Assembly: GCA_020852815.1 (NCBI GenBank)
Contig: JADZAN010000046.1
Location: 232,184 to 296,183, forward strand
Direction: 5' to 3'
DNA length: 64,000 bases
DNA from: Gemmatimonadaceae bacterium
GTDB lineage: Bacteria; Gemmatimonadota; Gemmatimonadetes; Gemmatimonadales; Gemmatimonadaceae
Shown: one piece after another, positions 1 through 9,780 of the stretch
Layout: every line of letters starts with the position of its first letter
Position numbering within the stretch: position 1 is the stretch's first letter
The notes under the pieces: model-generated
The model's input: only the letters and a program-made list of their open reading frames with translations
The model's database searches: none
Told to the model about the DNA's origin: nothing
Made by a program: the position numbers and the translations under genes

Positions 1-47
1 AGCCGCACCGCCGGCTCGACATCGGTGAGGGTGATGAGGACGCTCAT
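1..47 (-). CDS. 5' end of an unidentified gene, cut by the window edge
   Basis: Only the first 15 codons are inside the window, reading MSVLITLTDVEPAVR. The ATG at 47 overlaps the TGA of the upstream moaB-like gene (ATGA), the same coupled junction used by many neighbours, which is the main reason to call it a start. The fragment is too short to recognise a family. Its position suggests co-transcription with the molybdopterin gene. Confidence 0.4.
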   Translation of the reverse strand, partial: MSVLITLTDVEPAVR

Positions 48-553
48 GGAGCCGCGCGCCCCGCAGCGCCGGGGGAGTGATCGGTGGAGTGGTCGCGTAT
101 GACGGCGACGGCGTGCTCGAGGACCGGTTCCAGCGCGGCGAGGCCGTCGCGCACACCGCTGGTGGAGCCGGGAAGGTTGACGATCAGCGTGCGAGCGCGC
201 GTGCCGGCGATGGCGCGTGAGAGCGCCGCGCGCGGGAAGCGTTCGATCTCGACGCCGCGCATGCGCTCGGCGAGCCCCGGCGCCTCGCGCTCGAGCACCG
301 CGCGTGTGGCCTCGGGGGTGACGTCGCGCGGGGAGAGCCCGGTGCCACCGGTGGTGAAGACGACGTCGGCCTCGTCGCCGTCGCACCACGCGACCAACGC
401 CTGCACGATGGCCACGGACTCGTCGGCGACGAGTCGGCGCGCGGCCAGCGTATGGCCATGCGCCGCGGCCCACGCGGCGATGGCATCGCCCGACGCATCG
501 GCGCGCAGCCCGCGCGCACCGGCGTCGGAGACGGTCAGGATGGCGAGGCGCAT
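44..553 (-). CDS. moaB: MoaB/MogA-family molybdopterin biosynthesis protein
   Basis: A 169-residue protein of the MoCF_biosynth fold. This family adenylylates molybdopterin before molybdenum insertion (MogA) or is a close relative of unresolved role (MoaB). The N-terminus begins MRLAILTVSDAGARG, the usual first strand. The central FTTGGTGLSPRDVTPEATRAV segment holds the family glycine loop and the D-x-TPEA motif, and the end has the NLPGS motif. The length suits MoaB (about 170) better than MogA (about 195), so the symbol is tentative. It lies 35 bp downstream of gcvT on the same strand and overlaps the next gene by ATGA. A longer frame exists upstream, but it is antisense-like sequence inside gcvT, so the start at 553 is chosen. 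Confidence 0.85.
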   Translation of the reverse strand: MRLAILTVSDAGARGLRADASGDAIAAWAAAHGHTLAARRLVADESVAIVQALVAWCDGDEADVVFTTGGTGLSPRDVTPEATRAVLEREAPGLAERMRGVEIERFPRAALSRAIAGTRARTLIVNLPGSTSGVRDGLAALEPVLEHAVAVIRDHSTDHSPGAAGRAAP

Positions 554-588
554 GCCGTCACGGCCCCGTGCGTGGGCGCTGCCAACGC

Positions 589-1701
589 TTAGAGGTGGGA
601 GGCGTTCTTGTAGAACGGCATCTTCACCACGGTGGCGGCGACGCGCTTGCCGCGAATCTCGACCTCGAACGCGCTCCCTTCGCCCGACGGTGCCGTGGGC
701 AGGTAGCATGTCCCGATCGGAATGCCGAGCGATGGGCTCATCGTCCCCGAGCAAACCGTCCCCGAGGGCTCGCCGTTGCAGAAGACCGGATAGCCATGGC
801 GCGGGATGGCGCGCTCGGTGAAGGTGAAGCCGACGAGCTTGCGCGGGACACCGGCCGCCTTCTGCCTGACGAGTGCCTCGCGCCCCACGAAGTCGCCCTT
901 CGAAATCTTCGTGATCCACCCGAGGTTGGCCTCGAGCGGAGTCACAGTGTCGTCGATGTCGTTCCCGTACAGCGCCATCCCCATCTCCAGGCGCAACGAA
1001 TCGCGGCAGCCGAGTCCCGTGGGGGTCACGCGCGCATCGGCGGTGAGGGCGTTCCACACCGTCACGGCATGCGCCGGCGGGAAGTACAGCTCGAAGCCGT
1101 CCTCGCCGGTGTACCCCGTGCGCGAGACGCACACGTTCGGCACGCCGGCCACGCTCCCCATCACGAAGTGATAGTACTGGATGGCCGAAAGGTCGACGTC
1201 GGTCAGCGGCTGCAGGACGTCCTTGGCCACCGGCCCCTGCAGGGCGAGCAGGGCAACGTCGTCGCTGACGTCGGTGAGGGTGCAGTCGAACTTCGCGAGC
1301 TGGGTGGAGATGTGGGCAAAGTCCTTGTCCTTGTTGGACGCGTTCACGACCATGAGGATGCCGTCACCTTCGCGATACACGAGACAGTCGTCCTCGAAGG
1401 TCCCGCGGTCGTTCAGGATCCCCGAGTATTGCACCTGGCCACTGGCGAGCGAGGCGGCGTTGTTGGTGGTCACGTAGTTCACGAAGTCCACCGCCTGCGG
1501 GCCGCGCACGAGGAACTCGCCCATGTGCGACACGTCGAAGAGACCGCACTGCTCGCGCACCGCCTTGTGCTCCACGGTGATCCCAGTGGGATACTGCACC
1601 GGCATCTCGTACCCAGCGAAGGGGACGAGCTTGGCGCCCAGGGCTACGTGGAGGTCGTGGAAGGGGGTGCGCTTGAGGGGGGCGGTCGTCGCGTCGGACA
1701 T
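589..1701 (-). CDS. gcvT: Aminomethyltransferase, glycine cleavage system T protein
   Basis: This 370-residue protein is full length for GcvT (about 360-370). The T protein transfers the methylene carbon from the aminomethyl-lipoyl H protein to tetrahydrofolate, releasing ammonia. Recognisable stretches include PFHDLHVALGAKLVPFAGYE at the N-terminus, the LFDVSHMGE folate-binding segment, the SRTGYTGEDGFELY block, and the GLGCRDSLRLEMGMALYGND region near residues 235-255. No gcvH or gcvP lies nearby in the window. It sits between argF upstream and moaB downstream, all on the minus strand, with a 66-bp gap to argF. No glycine-riboswitch-like structure was seen in that gap. Confidence 0.96.
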   Translation of the reverse strand: MSDATTAPLKRTPFHDLHVALGAKLVPFAGYEMPVQYPTGITVEHKAVREQCGLFDVSHMGEFLVRGPQAVDFVNYVTTNNAASLASGQVQYSGILNDRGTFEDDCLVYREGDGILMVVNASNKDKDFAHISTQLAKFDCTLTDVSDDVALLALQGPVAKDVLQPLTDVDLSAIQYYHFVMGSVAGVPNVCVSRTGYTGEDGFELYFPPAHAVTVWNALTADARVTPTGLGCRDSLRLEMGMALYGNDIDDTVTPLEANLGWITKISKGDFVGREALVRQKAAGVPRKLVGFTFTERAIPRHGYPVFCNGEPSGTVCSGTMSPSLGIPIGTCYLPTAPSGEGSAFEVEIRGKRVAATVVKMPFYKNASHL

Positions 1702-1767
1702 GATGGCTCAGGAAGGAGGAAAGCTGCGGAGGAAATATGCCCGCGGGGGGTGGCGAAGGCGACCGGC

Positions 1768-2679
1768 CTACAGCGCCTCGCCACCCATCAGCACGGCCAT
1801 GATCGCCTTCTGGATGTGCAGCCGGTTCTCGGCTTCGTCCCAGACGCGGCTCTGATCGCCGTCGATCACCTCGGCGCTCACCTCCTCACCGCGATGCGCG
1901 GGAAGACAATGCAGGAAGATCGCGTTAGGCTCGGCGTTGGCCATGAGGGCGCGATCGACGGTGAAGCCGGCAAAGGCCCGCTCGCGCGCCGCCTGCTCCT
2001 CTTCCTGCCCCATCGATGCCCAGACATCGGTGGTGACGACGGTGGCCCCCCGCGCCGCCTCGCGCGGGTCGCGGACGAGCTCGACGCGCGTTCGCTCGCG
2101 GGCCCGCGCGAGGAGCCCGGCGTCGGGATCGAATCCCTCGGGACAGGCGAGGCGCAGCTCGAAGCCCAGGCGGTACGCGGCGTTGATCCAGGAGTTGGCC
2201 ATGTTGTTCCCGTCGCCAACCCAGGCCACCACCTGCCCCTCGTGCGTTCCCAGGTGCTGCCGCATGGTGAGCACGTCGGCGAGCACCTGGCACGGATGCA
2301 GGAAGTCGGTGAGCCCGTTGATCACCGGAATCGACGCGTGCGTCGCGATCTCCACCGCATCCTGATGCGAGAAGGTGCGGATCATGATCCCGTTCACGTA
2401 CCGGCTCAGGACGCGCGCCGTATCGCCAATCGGCTCGCCACGCCCGATCTGCACGTCGCGCGGCGAGAGGAACCAGGCGGCGCCGCCCAGCTGCCACGTC
2501 CCCACCTCGAACGAGACGCGGGTGCGGGTGGACGACTTCATGAAGATCATCGCCAGCGACTTCCCTATGAGCGGCTTCTTGTCGTACCGCCCGCTTCGCA
2601 TGGACTCGGCGAGGTCGAAGAGCGCCAGCAGCTCGTCGCTGGTGAAGTCGGGAATGGCGAGGAAATCGCGGTGCGACAT
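1768..2679 (-). CDS. argF: Ornithine carbamoyltransferase
   Basis: A 303-residue enzyme converting ornithine and carbamoyl phosphate to citrulline in arginine synthesis. The carbamoyl-phosphate motif SSTRTRVSFE is near residue 50. The DFLHPCQVLADVLTM block (HPCQ) and the ornithine-loop HCLPAHRGEE motif near residue 265 separate it from aspartate carbamoyltransferases. The start at MSHRDFLAIPDF is preferred, because a 24-residue upstream extension is arginine-rich and unlike the family. It is the first gene of a minus-strand run (argF, gcvT, moaB) and is divergent from the kinase gene at 2976. The common word CCTAACG occurs inside it as a Pro-Asn codon pair (CCT AAC). Confidence 0.95.
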   Translation of the reverse strand: MSHRDFLAIPDFTSDELLALFDLAESMRSGRYDKKPLIGKSLAMIFMKSSTRTRVSFEVGTWQLGGAAWFLSPRDVQIGRGEPIGDTARVLSRYVNGIMIRTFSHQDAVEIATHASIPVINGLTDFLHPCQVLADVLTMRQHLGTHEGQVVAWVGDGNNMANSWINAAYRLGFELRLACPEGFDPDAGLLARARERTRVELVRDPREAARGATVVTTDVWASMGQEEEQAARERAFAGFTVDRALMANAEPNAIFLHCLPAHRGEEVSAEVIDGDQSRVWDEAENRLHIQKAIMAVLMGGEAL

Positions 2680-2975
2680 GTGCGGGATATGGCGGGAATT
2701 CGTCGAGCGGCCGAGGCGTGCGCGCCTGGAGGCGTGCGCCCAGCCGGGCATCGATCCAGAGGGGGGAATAAGCTAAGGGCGCCTCGCGGGGGGCGGCACC
2801 CCACGCAGGGCTCGGCGGGAGCCGGAATACCCTCGCAATCCTTCAAACGACTTCATCCCGGATCGCCTCCAAAAAACCGCAGCGCCGCGCTCCACTTTCC
2901 CTGCGCGCGGGTCGAGACTTCGAGGCGGGTGGCGGCGGACGCACGGCGTCACCTCGTTCCCGTCACCAACTCCGA
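2680..2975. other. Divergent intergenic region between argF and a hybrid kinase
   Basis: About 296 bp separate the two divergent starts and must hold both promoters. The argF-proximal part has an A-rich patch (gggggaataagctaagg) and the centre contains a short A-tract (ccaaaaaaccg), but I cannot assign -35/-10 boxes with confidence. No ORF, ARG-box-like palindrome or RNA structure was recognised. Confidence 0.4.
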
Positions 2976-5174
<2,199 letters not shown>

Positions 5175-5222
5175 CGCGCACTGCGCGAAGCCGCGCACCC
5201 GCCAGGTGCACGGCACCGCCGG

Positions 5223-6683
5223 TCAGAGGATGTACTTCCGCAGGTCCTCGTCTTCCAGCACGCCCTTGAGGCGAGCCTGCACCATGGCCCGGTCCACGGT
5301 CACCAAAGTGGTGTCCGGGTCAGGGAGCGTGTAGAGGATCTCCTCGAGCAGCGTGGTCATCACCGTGTGCAGCCGCCGTGCCCCGATGTTCTCCATGCGC
5401 ACGTTGGCCAGCGCCGCCAGGCGCGCCAGCTCCGCCACGCCGTCGTCGGTGAAGGTCAGCGACGCCCCATCGGCCTCGACCAGCGCCGCGTACTGTTTTG
5501 TCAGCGCATTCTCCGGCTCCGTCATGATGCGGACGAAGTCGCCCTCGGTGAGCGGCTTGAGCTCGACGCGGATCGGGAAGCGACCCTGCAACTCGGGAAT
5601 GAGGTCGCTCGGCTTCGACACATGGAAGGCGCCGGCGGCGATGAAGAGGACATGGTCCGTCTTCACCATCCCGTGCTTCGTCTGCACGTTGGAACCCTCG
5701 ACAATGGGAAGGAGGTCGCGTTGCACCCCCTCGCGCGACACGTCGGGGCCGTGCGTCTCGCCGCGCGTGCCGGCGATCTTGTCGATCTCGTCGAGGAAGA
5801 TGATCCCCATCTTCTCCACACGGTCGAGCGCATCGGTCACCACGTCTTCCGTGTCGATGAGCTTTTGCGATTCCTGCTCCAGGAGGATGCGCCGAGCGTC
5901 GGCGACCTTGAGCATGCGCTTCCTGGGGCGCCGGTGGAGCATGTCCTGGAGCATGTCGGAGATCGACTCCATCCCCTCCCGCGACCCCGGCATCGTCGAC
6001 ACGTCGAACATGGGCGCTGGCGGCGGCATGACCTCGACCTCCACCTCGCGCTGCTCGAGCTGCCCGTCCTTGAGCAGCTGACGGAGCTTGTCGCGCGTGC
6101 GCTGGTAGCGTTCGCGCGCCGCGTCGGTGTCCTTCTCCTGCTGCACGGCGCCGCTGGAGGACACGAGGAAGACGTTGCTGCCTGACGAGCCATCGCCCCC
6201 TGGCTCAGTCGCTGCCGCTGGTTTGGCTTCGGCGGGGACCGGGAGGAGGAGGTCGAGCAGGCGCTCGTCGACGCGCTCCTGCGCGACGTCCTCGACCTCG
6301 CCCTCACGCTCGGTGCGCACCATGTCGATCGCGCTCTCGACCAGGTCGCGCACCATCGCCTCCACGTCGCGCCCCACGTACCCCACCTCGGTGAACTTGG
6401 AGGCCTCGACCTTCACGAACGGCGCACCGGAGAGGCGCGCCAGCCGCCGCGCAATCTCCGTCTTCCCCACGCCAGTGGGGCCGATGAGGATGATGTTGTT
6501 CGGCGAGATCTCGGTGCGGATCGGCTCCGCGGCGCGCTGCCGCCGCCAGCGATTGCGGAGCGCGATGGCGACGGCCTTCTTGGCGTCGTGCTGCCCGACG
6601 ATGTAGCGATCGAGCTCGGCGACGATCTGCCGCGGGGTCAGGTCTGCAAGGCGCTCGAGCGCCTGGTCGATTCTCGAGTTCAT
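5223..6683 (-). CDS. hslU: HslU, ATPase subunit of the HslUV protease
   Basis: A 486-residue AAA+ unfoldase (ClpY) that feeds substrates to HslV. The Walker A motif GPTGVGKT is at about 68-75 and Walker B IIFLDEIDK in the second half of the AAA module. The inserted I-domain between them contains the EVEVMPPPAPMFDV stretch. The protein ends DLRKYIL, the C-terminal tail that docks into and activates HslV. The start is the ATG at 6683 (MNSRIDQALERLADLTPRQIV). Upstream in-frame sequence overlaps hslV in another frame and is rejected. The gene is last in the trmFO-xerC-hslV-hslU run. A 97-bp gap to hslV carries a small palindrome. Confidence 0.97.
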   Translation of the reverse strand: MNSRIDQALERLADLTPRQIVAELDRYIVGQHDAKKAVAIALRNRWRRQRAAEPIRTEISPNNIILIGPTGVGKTEIARRLARLSGAPFVKVEASKFTEVGYVGRDVEAMVRDLVESAIDMVRTEREGEVEDVAQERVDERLLDLLLPVPAEAKPAAATEPGGDGSSGSNVFLVSSSGAVQQEKDTDAARERYQRTRDKLRQLLKDGQLEQREVEVEVMPPPAPMFDVSTMPGSREGMESISDMLQDMLHRRPRKRMLKVADARRILLEQESQKLIDTEDVVTDALDRVEKMGIIFLDEIDKIAGTRGETHGPDVSREGVQRDLLPIVEGSNVQTKHGMVKTDHVLFIAAGAFHVSKPSDLIPELQGRFPIRVELKPLTEGDFVRIMTEPENALTKQYAALVEADGASLTFTDDGVAELARLAALANVRMENIGARRLHTVMTTLLEEILYTLPDPDTTLVTVDRAMVQARLKGVLEDEDLRKYIL

Positions 6684-6717
6684 GACGTTCTCTGGACGGG
6701 AGACGGGGGAACGCTTG

Positions 6718-6733
6718 CCCCAGCGAAGGCTGG
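6718..6733. repeat. Palindrome CCCAGC-GAAG-GCTGGG between hslV and hslU
   Basis: A perfect 6-bp-arm stem with a 4-nt loop lies in the hslV-hslU spacer. Read on the other strand it is CCCAGC-CTTC-GCTGGG, one base from the CCCAGC-TTTC-GCTGGG hairpin repeated three times at the end of this window (63601, 63740, 63892). It is probably an isolated fragment of that dispersed repeat, or a weak attenuator in the operon. Confidence 0.6.
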
Positions 6734-6780
6734 GGGGGGACGGAAGTGCGGCGGCCGCGGGCCGCGCGCTCGCGTCCTCG

Positions 6781-7341
<561 letters not shown>

Positions 7342-7345
7342 GGCG

Positions 7346-8284
7346 TTAGGCTCGGGGGTGTGCCTTCTGGTGCACCTGCTTGAGGCGCTCGACGCTGGTG
7401 TGCGTGTAGATCTGCGTGGTGGAGATGCTGGCGTGGCCCAGGAGCTCCTGCACGGCGCGCAGGTCGGCGCCGGCGTCGAGGAGGTGCGTGGCAAAGGTAT
7501 GGCGCAGCGAGTGCGTCGAGAGCCCCGCGTCCTCGTCCACCTGGTCCAGGAAGCGCGTGACCACGAGCTGGATGGCACGGGCACTCATCCGCTTGCCGGT
7601 GCGCGAGAGGAAGAAGGCGCGCCGGTCGCCGGCATTCCCCACCTGGCGCAGCAGCTCGTCACGCCGCGCTTCGTAGTTCCGCAGCGCGCGCTGCGCGTGG
7701 TCGCCAACGGGTACAATGCGTTCCTTGCGCCCCTTGCCGCGCACCTTGACCTGCTGCGAGACCAGGTCCAGGTCGCCCGTGCTGATCCCGCGCAGCTCCG
7801 ACAGGCGCAATCCGGTGGAGTAGAACAGCTCGAGGATGGCGAAGTTGCGCACGTCGGGAAACGCCCCCTCCCACGCGCGCGCCTCGGCTGCCTGGAAAAG
7901 GATGTCCACCTGGGCGCGATCGAGGTAACCGGGGAGGTACTTCTCCAGCTTCGGCGAGCCGACGGCGCGTGCCGGGTTGGCGTCGACGACCTCCTCGCGC
8001 TGCAGGAAGCGATAGAAGGTGCGCAGCGCCGACAGGGCGCGCGCAATCGACCGCTTGCCCAGTCCCTTGCGGGTGAGGTAGCCCAGGTAGCCGCGCATCA
8101 CCAGGCGGTCCACGCCATCCCACGCCAACGACTCGCTGCCGCGCTGCTGCGAGAGATAGCTCACGAAGCCGTCCAGGTCGCGCGCATACGCCTTGAGCGT
8201 GTGCGGCGACACGTCGCGCTCCTTCTCCAGGTGGAGGAGAAACTCGGCGAGCTCGCCGGGGCGGGGCGGCCGCTCGTCGCTCAT
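7346..8284 (-). CDS. xerC: Tyrosine recombinase of the XerC/XerD family
   Basis: A 312-residue site-specific recombinase that resolves chromosome dimers at dif. The N-terminal SAM-like core-binding domain (about 10-95) is followed by the catalytic domain. Catalytic residues visible are the Arg in [11 protein letters not shown], the HxxR in [13 protein letters not shown], the second His in [12 protein letters not shown] and the nucleophile Tyr in QIYTHTS. In several phyla the gene between trmFO and hslV is named xerC, and this synteny is the basis of the symbol, since XerC and XerD cannot be separated by sequence alone. Its ATG overlaps the trmFO TGA (ATGA). Its TAA stop lies inside a CCTAACG word. 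Confidence 0.9.
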   Translation of the reverse strand: MSDERPPRPGELAEFLLHLEKERDVSPHTLKAYARDLDGFVSYLSQQRGSESLAWDGVDRLVMRGYLGYLTRKGLGKRSIARALSALRTFYRFLQREEVVDANPARAVGSPKLEKYLPGYLDRAQVDILFQAAEARAWEGAFPDVRNFAILELFYSTGLRLSELRGISTGDLDLVSQQVKVRGKGRKERIVPVGDHAQRALRNYEARRDELLRQVGNAGDRRAFFLSRTGKRMSARAIQLVVTRFLDQVDEDAGLSTHSLRHTFATHLLDAGADLRAVQELLGHASISTTQIYTHTSVERLKQVHQKAHPRA

Positions 8285-9642
8285 CGCGCGCCGACGCTCA
8301 CCGGCGCCTCGCCGGTGGCGGCCATCCACTCCGCCAGCTCGCCTAACGCGCGCTCCGACAGCCGCTCCTTCTTGAGCCGCTTGTCGCGCGGCGGGTCGGG
8401 GAGCTCGTCCAGCAATCCGAAGTTGGCGTTCATTGGCTGGAAGTGGCGCGGATCGGCCTCGCGCAGGTAGCGATAGAGCGCACCCAGCATGGTGCGTGGC
8501 GGCGGGAGCACCGGCGCCTCGCCGCGCAGGAGTCGCGACAGGTTGATCCCCGCCAGCAGCCCGGTCGCCGAGCTTTCCGTGTATCCCTCCACCCCGGTGA
8601 GCTGCCCGGCAAAGAGCAGCTGCGCATCGTCGCGCAGCGAGAGATGCGGCGTGAGCGAGGCCGGCGTGTTGAGGTAGCTGTTGCGGTGGATGGAGCCGTA
8701 GCGCAGGAACTCGGCCTCGGCGAGCCCCGGGACCATGCGGAAGACGCGCTGCTGCTCGGGGATCCGAAGCCGCGTCTGGAAACCCACCATGTTCCACATC
8801 TGGCCACCCTTGTCCTCGCGCCGCAGCTGCAACGCCGCCCACGGACGGCGCCCGGTGCGCGGGTCGGTGAGCCCCACCGGCTTCATGGGCCCGAACCGCA
8901 GCGTGTCGCGCCCGCGCTTCACCATCTCCTCGGCGGGCATGCACCCCTCGAAGTACGGGACCGCGTCGAACTCATGCGCATGAAACTGGTCCGCCGAGCC
9001 TAACGCGTCGATGAAGGCCTCGTACTCGGCGCGCGTGAACGGGCAGTTGAGGTACGCCCCTTCGTCACTCGCCCCATCCATTGTCTCCTTGTCGTAGCGC
9101 GAGGCGCGAAAGGCGACCGTGTGGTCGATCGAGTCGACGGCGATGATGGGCGCGATGGCGTCGTAGAAGGCAAGCGCCTCGCCGCCCAGGCGCGCGCGGA
9201 TCGCCTCGGCCAGCGCGCTGGATGTCAGCGGCCCCGTAGCGATGATTCCCGGCGAGGGAAGCGCGGTCACCTCCTCGCGCACCACCGTCAGGCGCGGATG
9301 CGCCAGCAGGCGATCGTGCACTCCCGCCGAGAAGAGGTCGCGGTCCACCGCCAGCGCCGAACCGGCCGCGACACGTGCCTCGTCGGCCGCCGTGAGGATG
9401 AGCGAGCCGAGTGCGCGCATCTCGGCTTTGAGCAGTCCGTGCGCGTTGGAAAGTTCGGTGCTCTTGAAGGTGTTGGAGCAGACGAGTTCGGCCAGCCGGT
9501 CGGTCTTGTGCGCCTCCGTGCCGCGCACCGGCCGCATTTCATGCAGCACCACCGCGTGCCCACGCTCGGCGAGCTGCCACGCCGCCTCGCTCCCGGCGAG
9601 CCCTCCGCCGACGATGTGAACCGCGCTCCCGGACTTCGACAT
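8281..9642 (-). CDS. trmFO: TrmFO, folate- and FAD-dependent tRNA U54 methyltransferase
   Basis: A 453-residue flavoprotein (formerly Gid) that makes 5-methyluridine at position 54 of tRNA using methylene-tetrahydrofolate. The FAD-binding Rossmann start VHIVGGGLAGSEAAWQLA is at about 8-25. Family blocks AELVCSNTFKSTELSNAHGLLK, YLNCPFTRAEYEAF and FAGQLTGVEGYTESSATG are all present. The ATG at 9642 gives MSKSGSAVHIVGGG. An in-frame upstream extension is low-complexity sequence from the neighbouring repeat and is rejected. It lies between topA and xerC, an arrangement also known in Firmicutes. Confidence 0.96.
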   Translation of the reverse strand: MSKSGSAVHIVGGGLAGSEAAWQLAERGHAVVLHEMRPVRGTEAHKTDRLAELVCSNTFKSTELSNAHGLLKAEMRALGSLILTAADEARVAAGSALAVDRDLFSAGVHDRLLAHPRLTVVREEVTALPSPGIIATGPLTSSALAEAIRARLGGEALAFYDAIAPIIAVDSIDHTVAFRASRYDKETMDGASDEGAYLNCPFTRAEYEAFIDALGSADQFHAHEFDAVPYFEGCMPAEEMVKRGRDTLRFGPMKPVGLTDPRTGRRPWAALQLRREDKGGQMWNMVGFQTRLRIPEQQRVFRMVPGLAEAEFLRYGSIHRNSYLNTPASLTPHLSLRDDAQLLFAGQLTGVEGYTESSATGLLAGINLSRLLRGEAPVLPPPRTMLGALYRYLREADPRHFQPMNANFGLLDELPDPPRDKRLKKERLSERALGELAEWMAATGEAPVSVGAR

Positions 9643-9660
9643 ACCGCGACAATCTAGAGG

Positions 9661-9780
9661 ACGAGAGGACGAGAAGACGAGAAGACGAGAGGACGAGAAG
9701 GGCGTACCCCGCGCCGAGTCTGGCGCTCGAGGGTCCAAACCTCGTCTTCTCGTCCTCTCGTCTTCTCGTCTTCTCACCTC
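9661..9780. repeat. Inverted pair of 8-bp tandem repeats (ACGAGARG) between topA and trmFO
   Basis: Left arm 9661-9700 is five exact-length 8-bp units reading ACGAGAGG or ACGAGAAG. Right arm 9741-9772 is four units of CTCGTCTT or CTCGTCCT, the reverse complement, followed by a partial unit CTCACCTC that runs into the topA stop at 9779. A 40-bp spacer (9701-9740) lies between. The arms could pair as a long hairpin or cruciform and can shift register by 8 bp. It fills nearly the whole topA-trmFO gap and might act as a terminator or processing site for topA mRNA. Confidence 0.85.
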
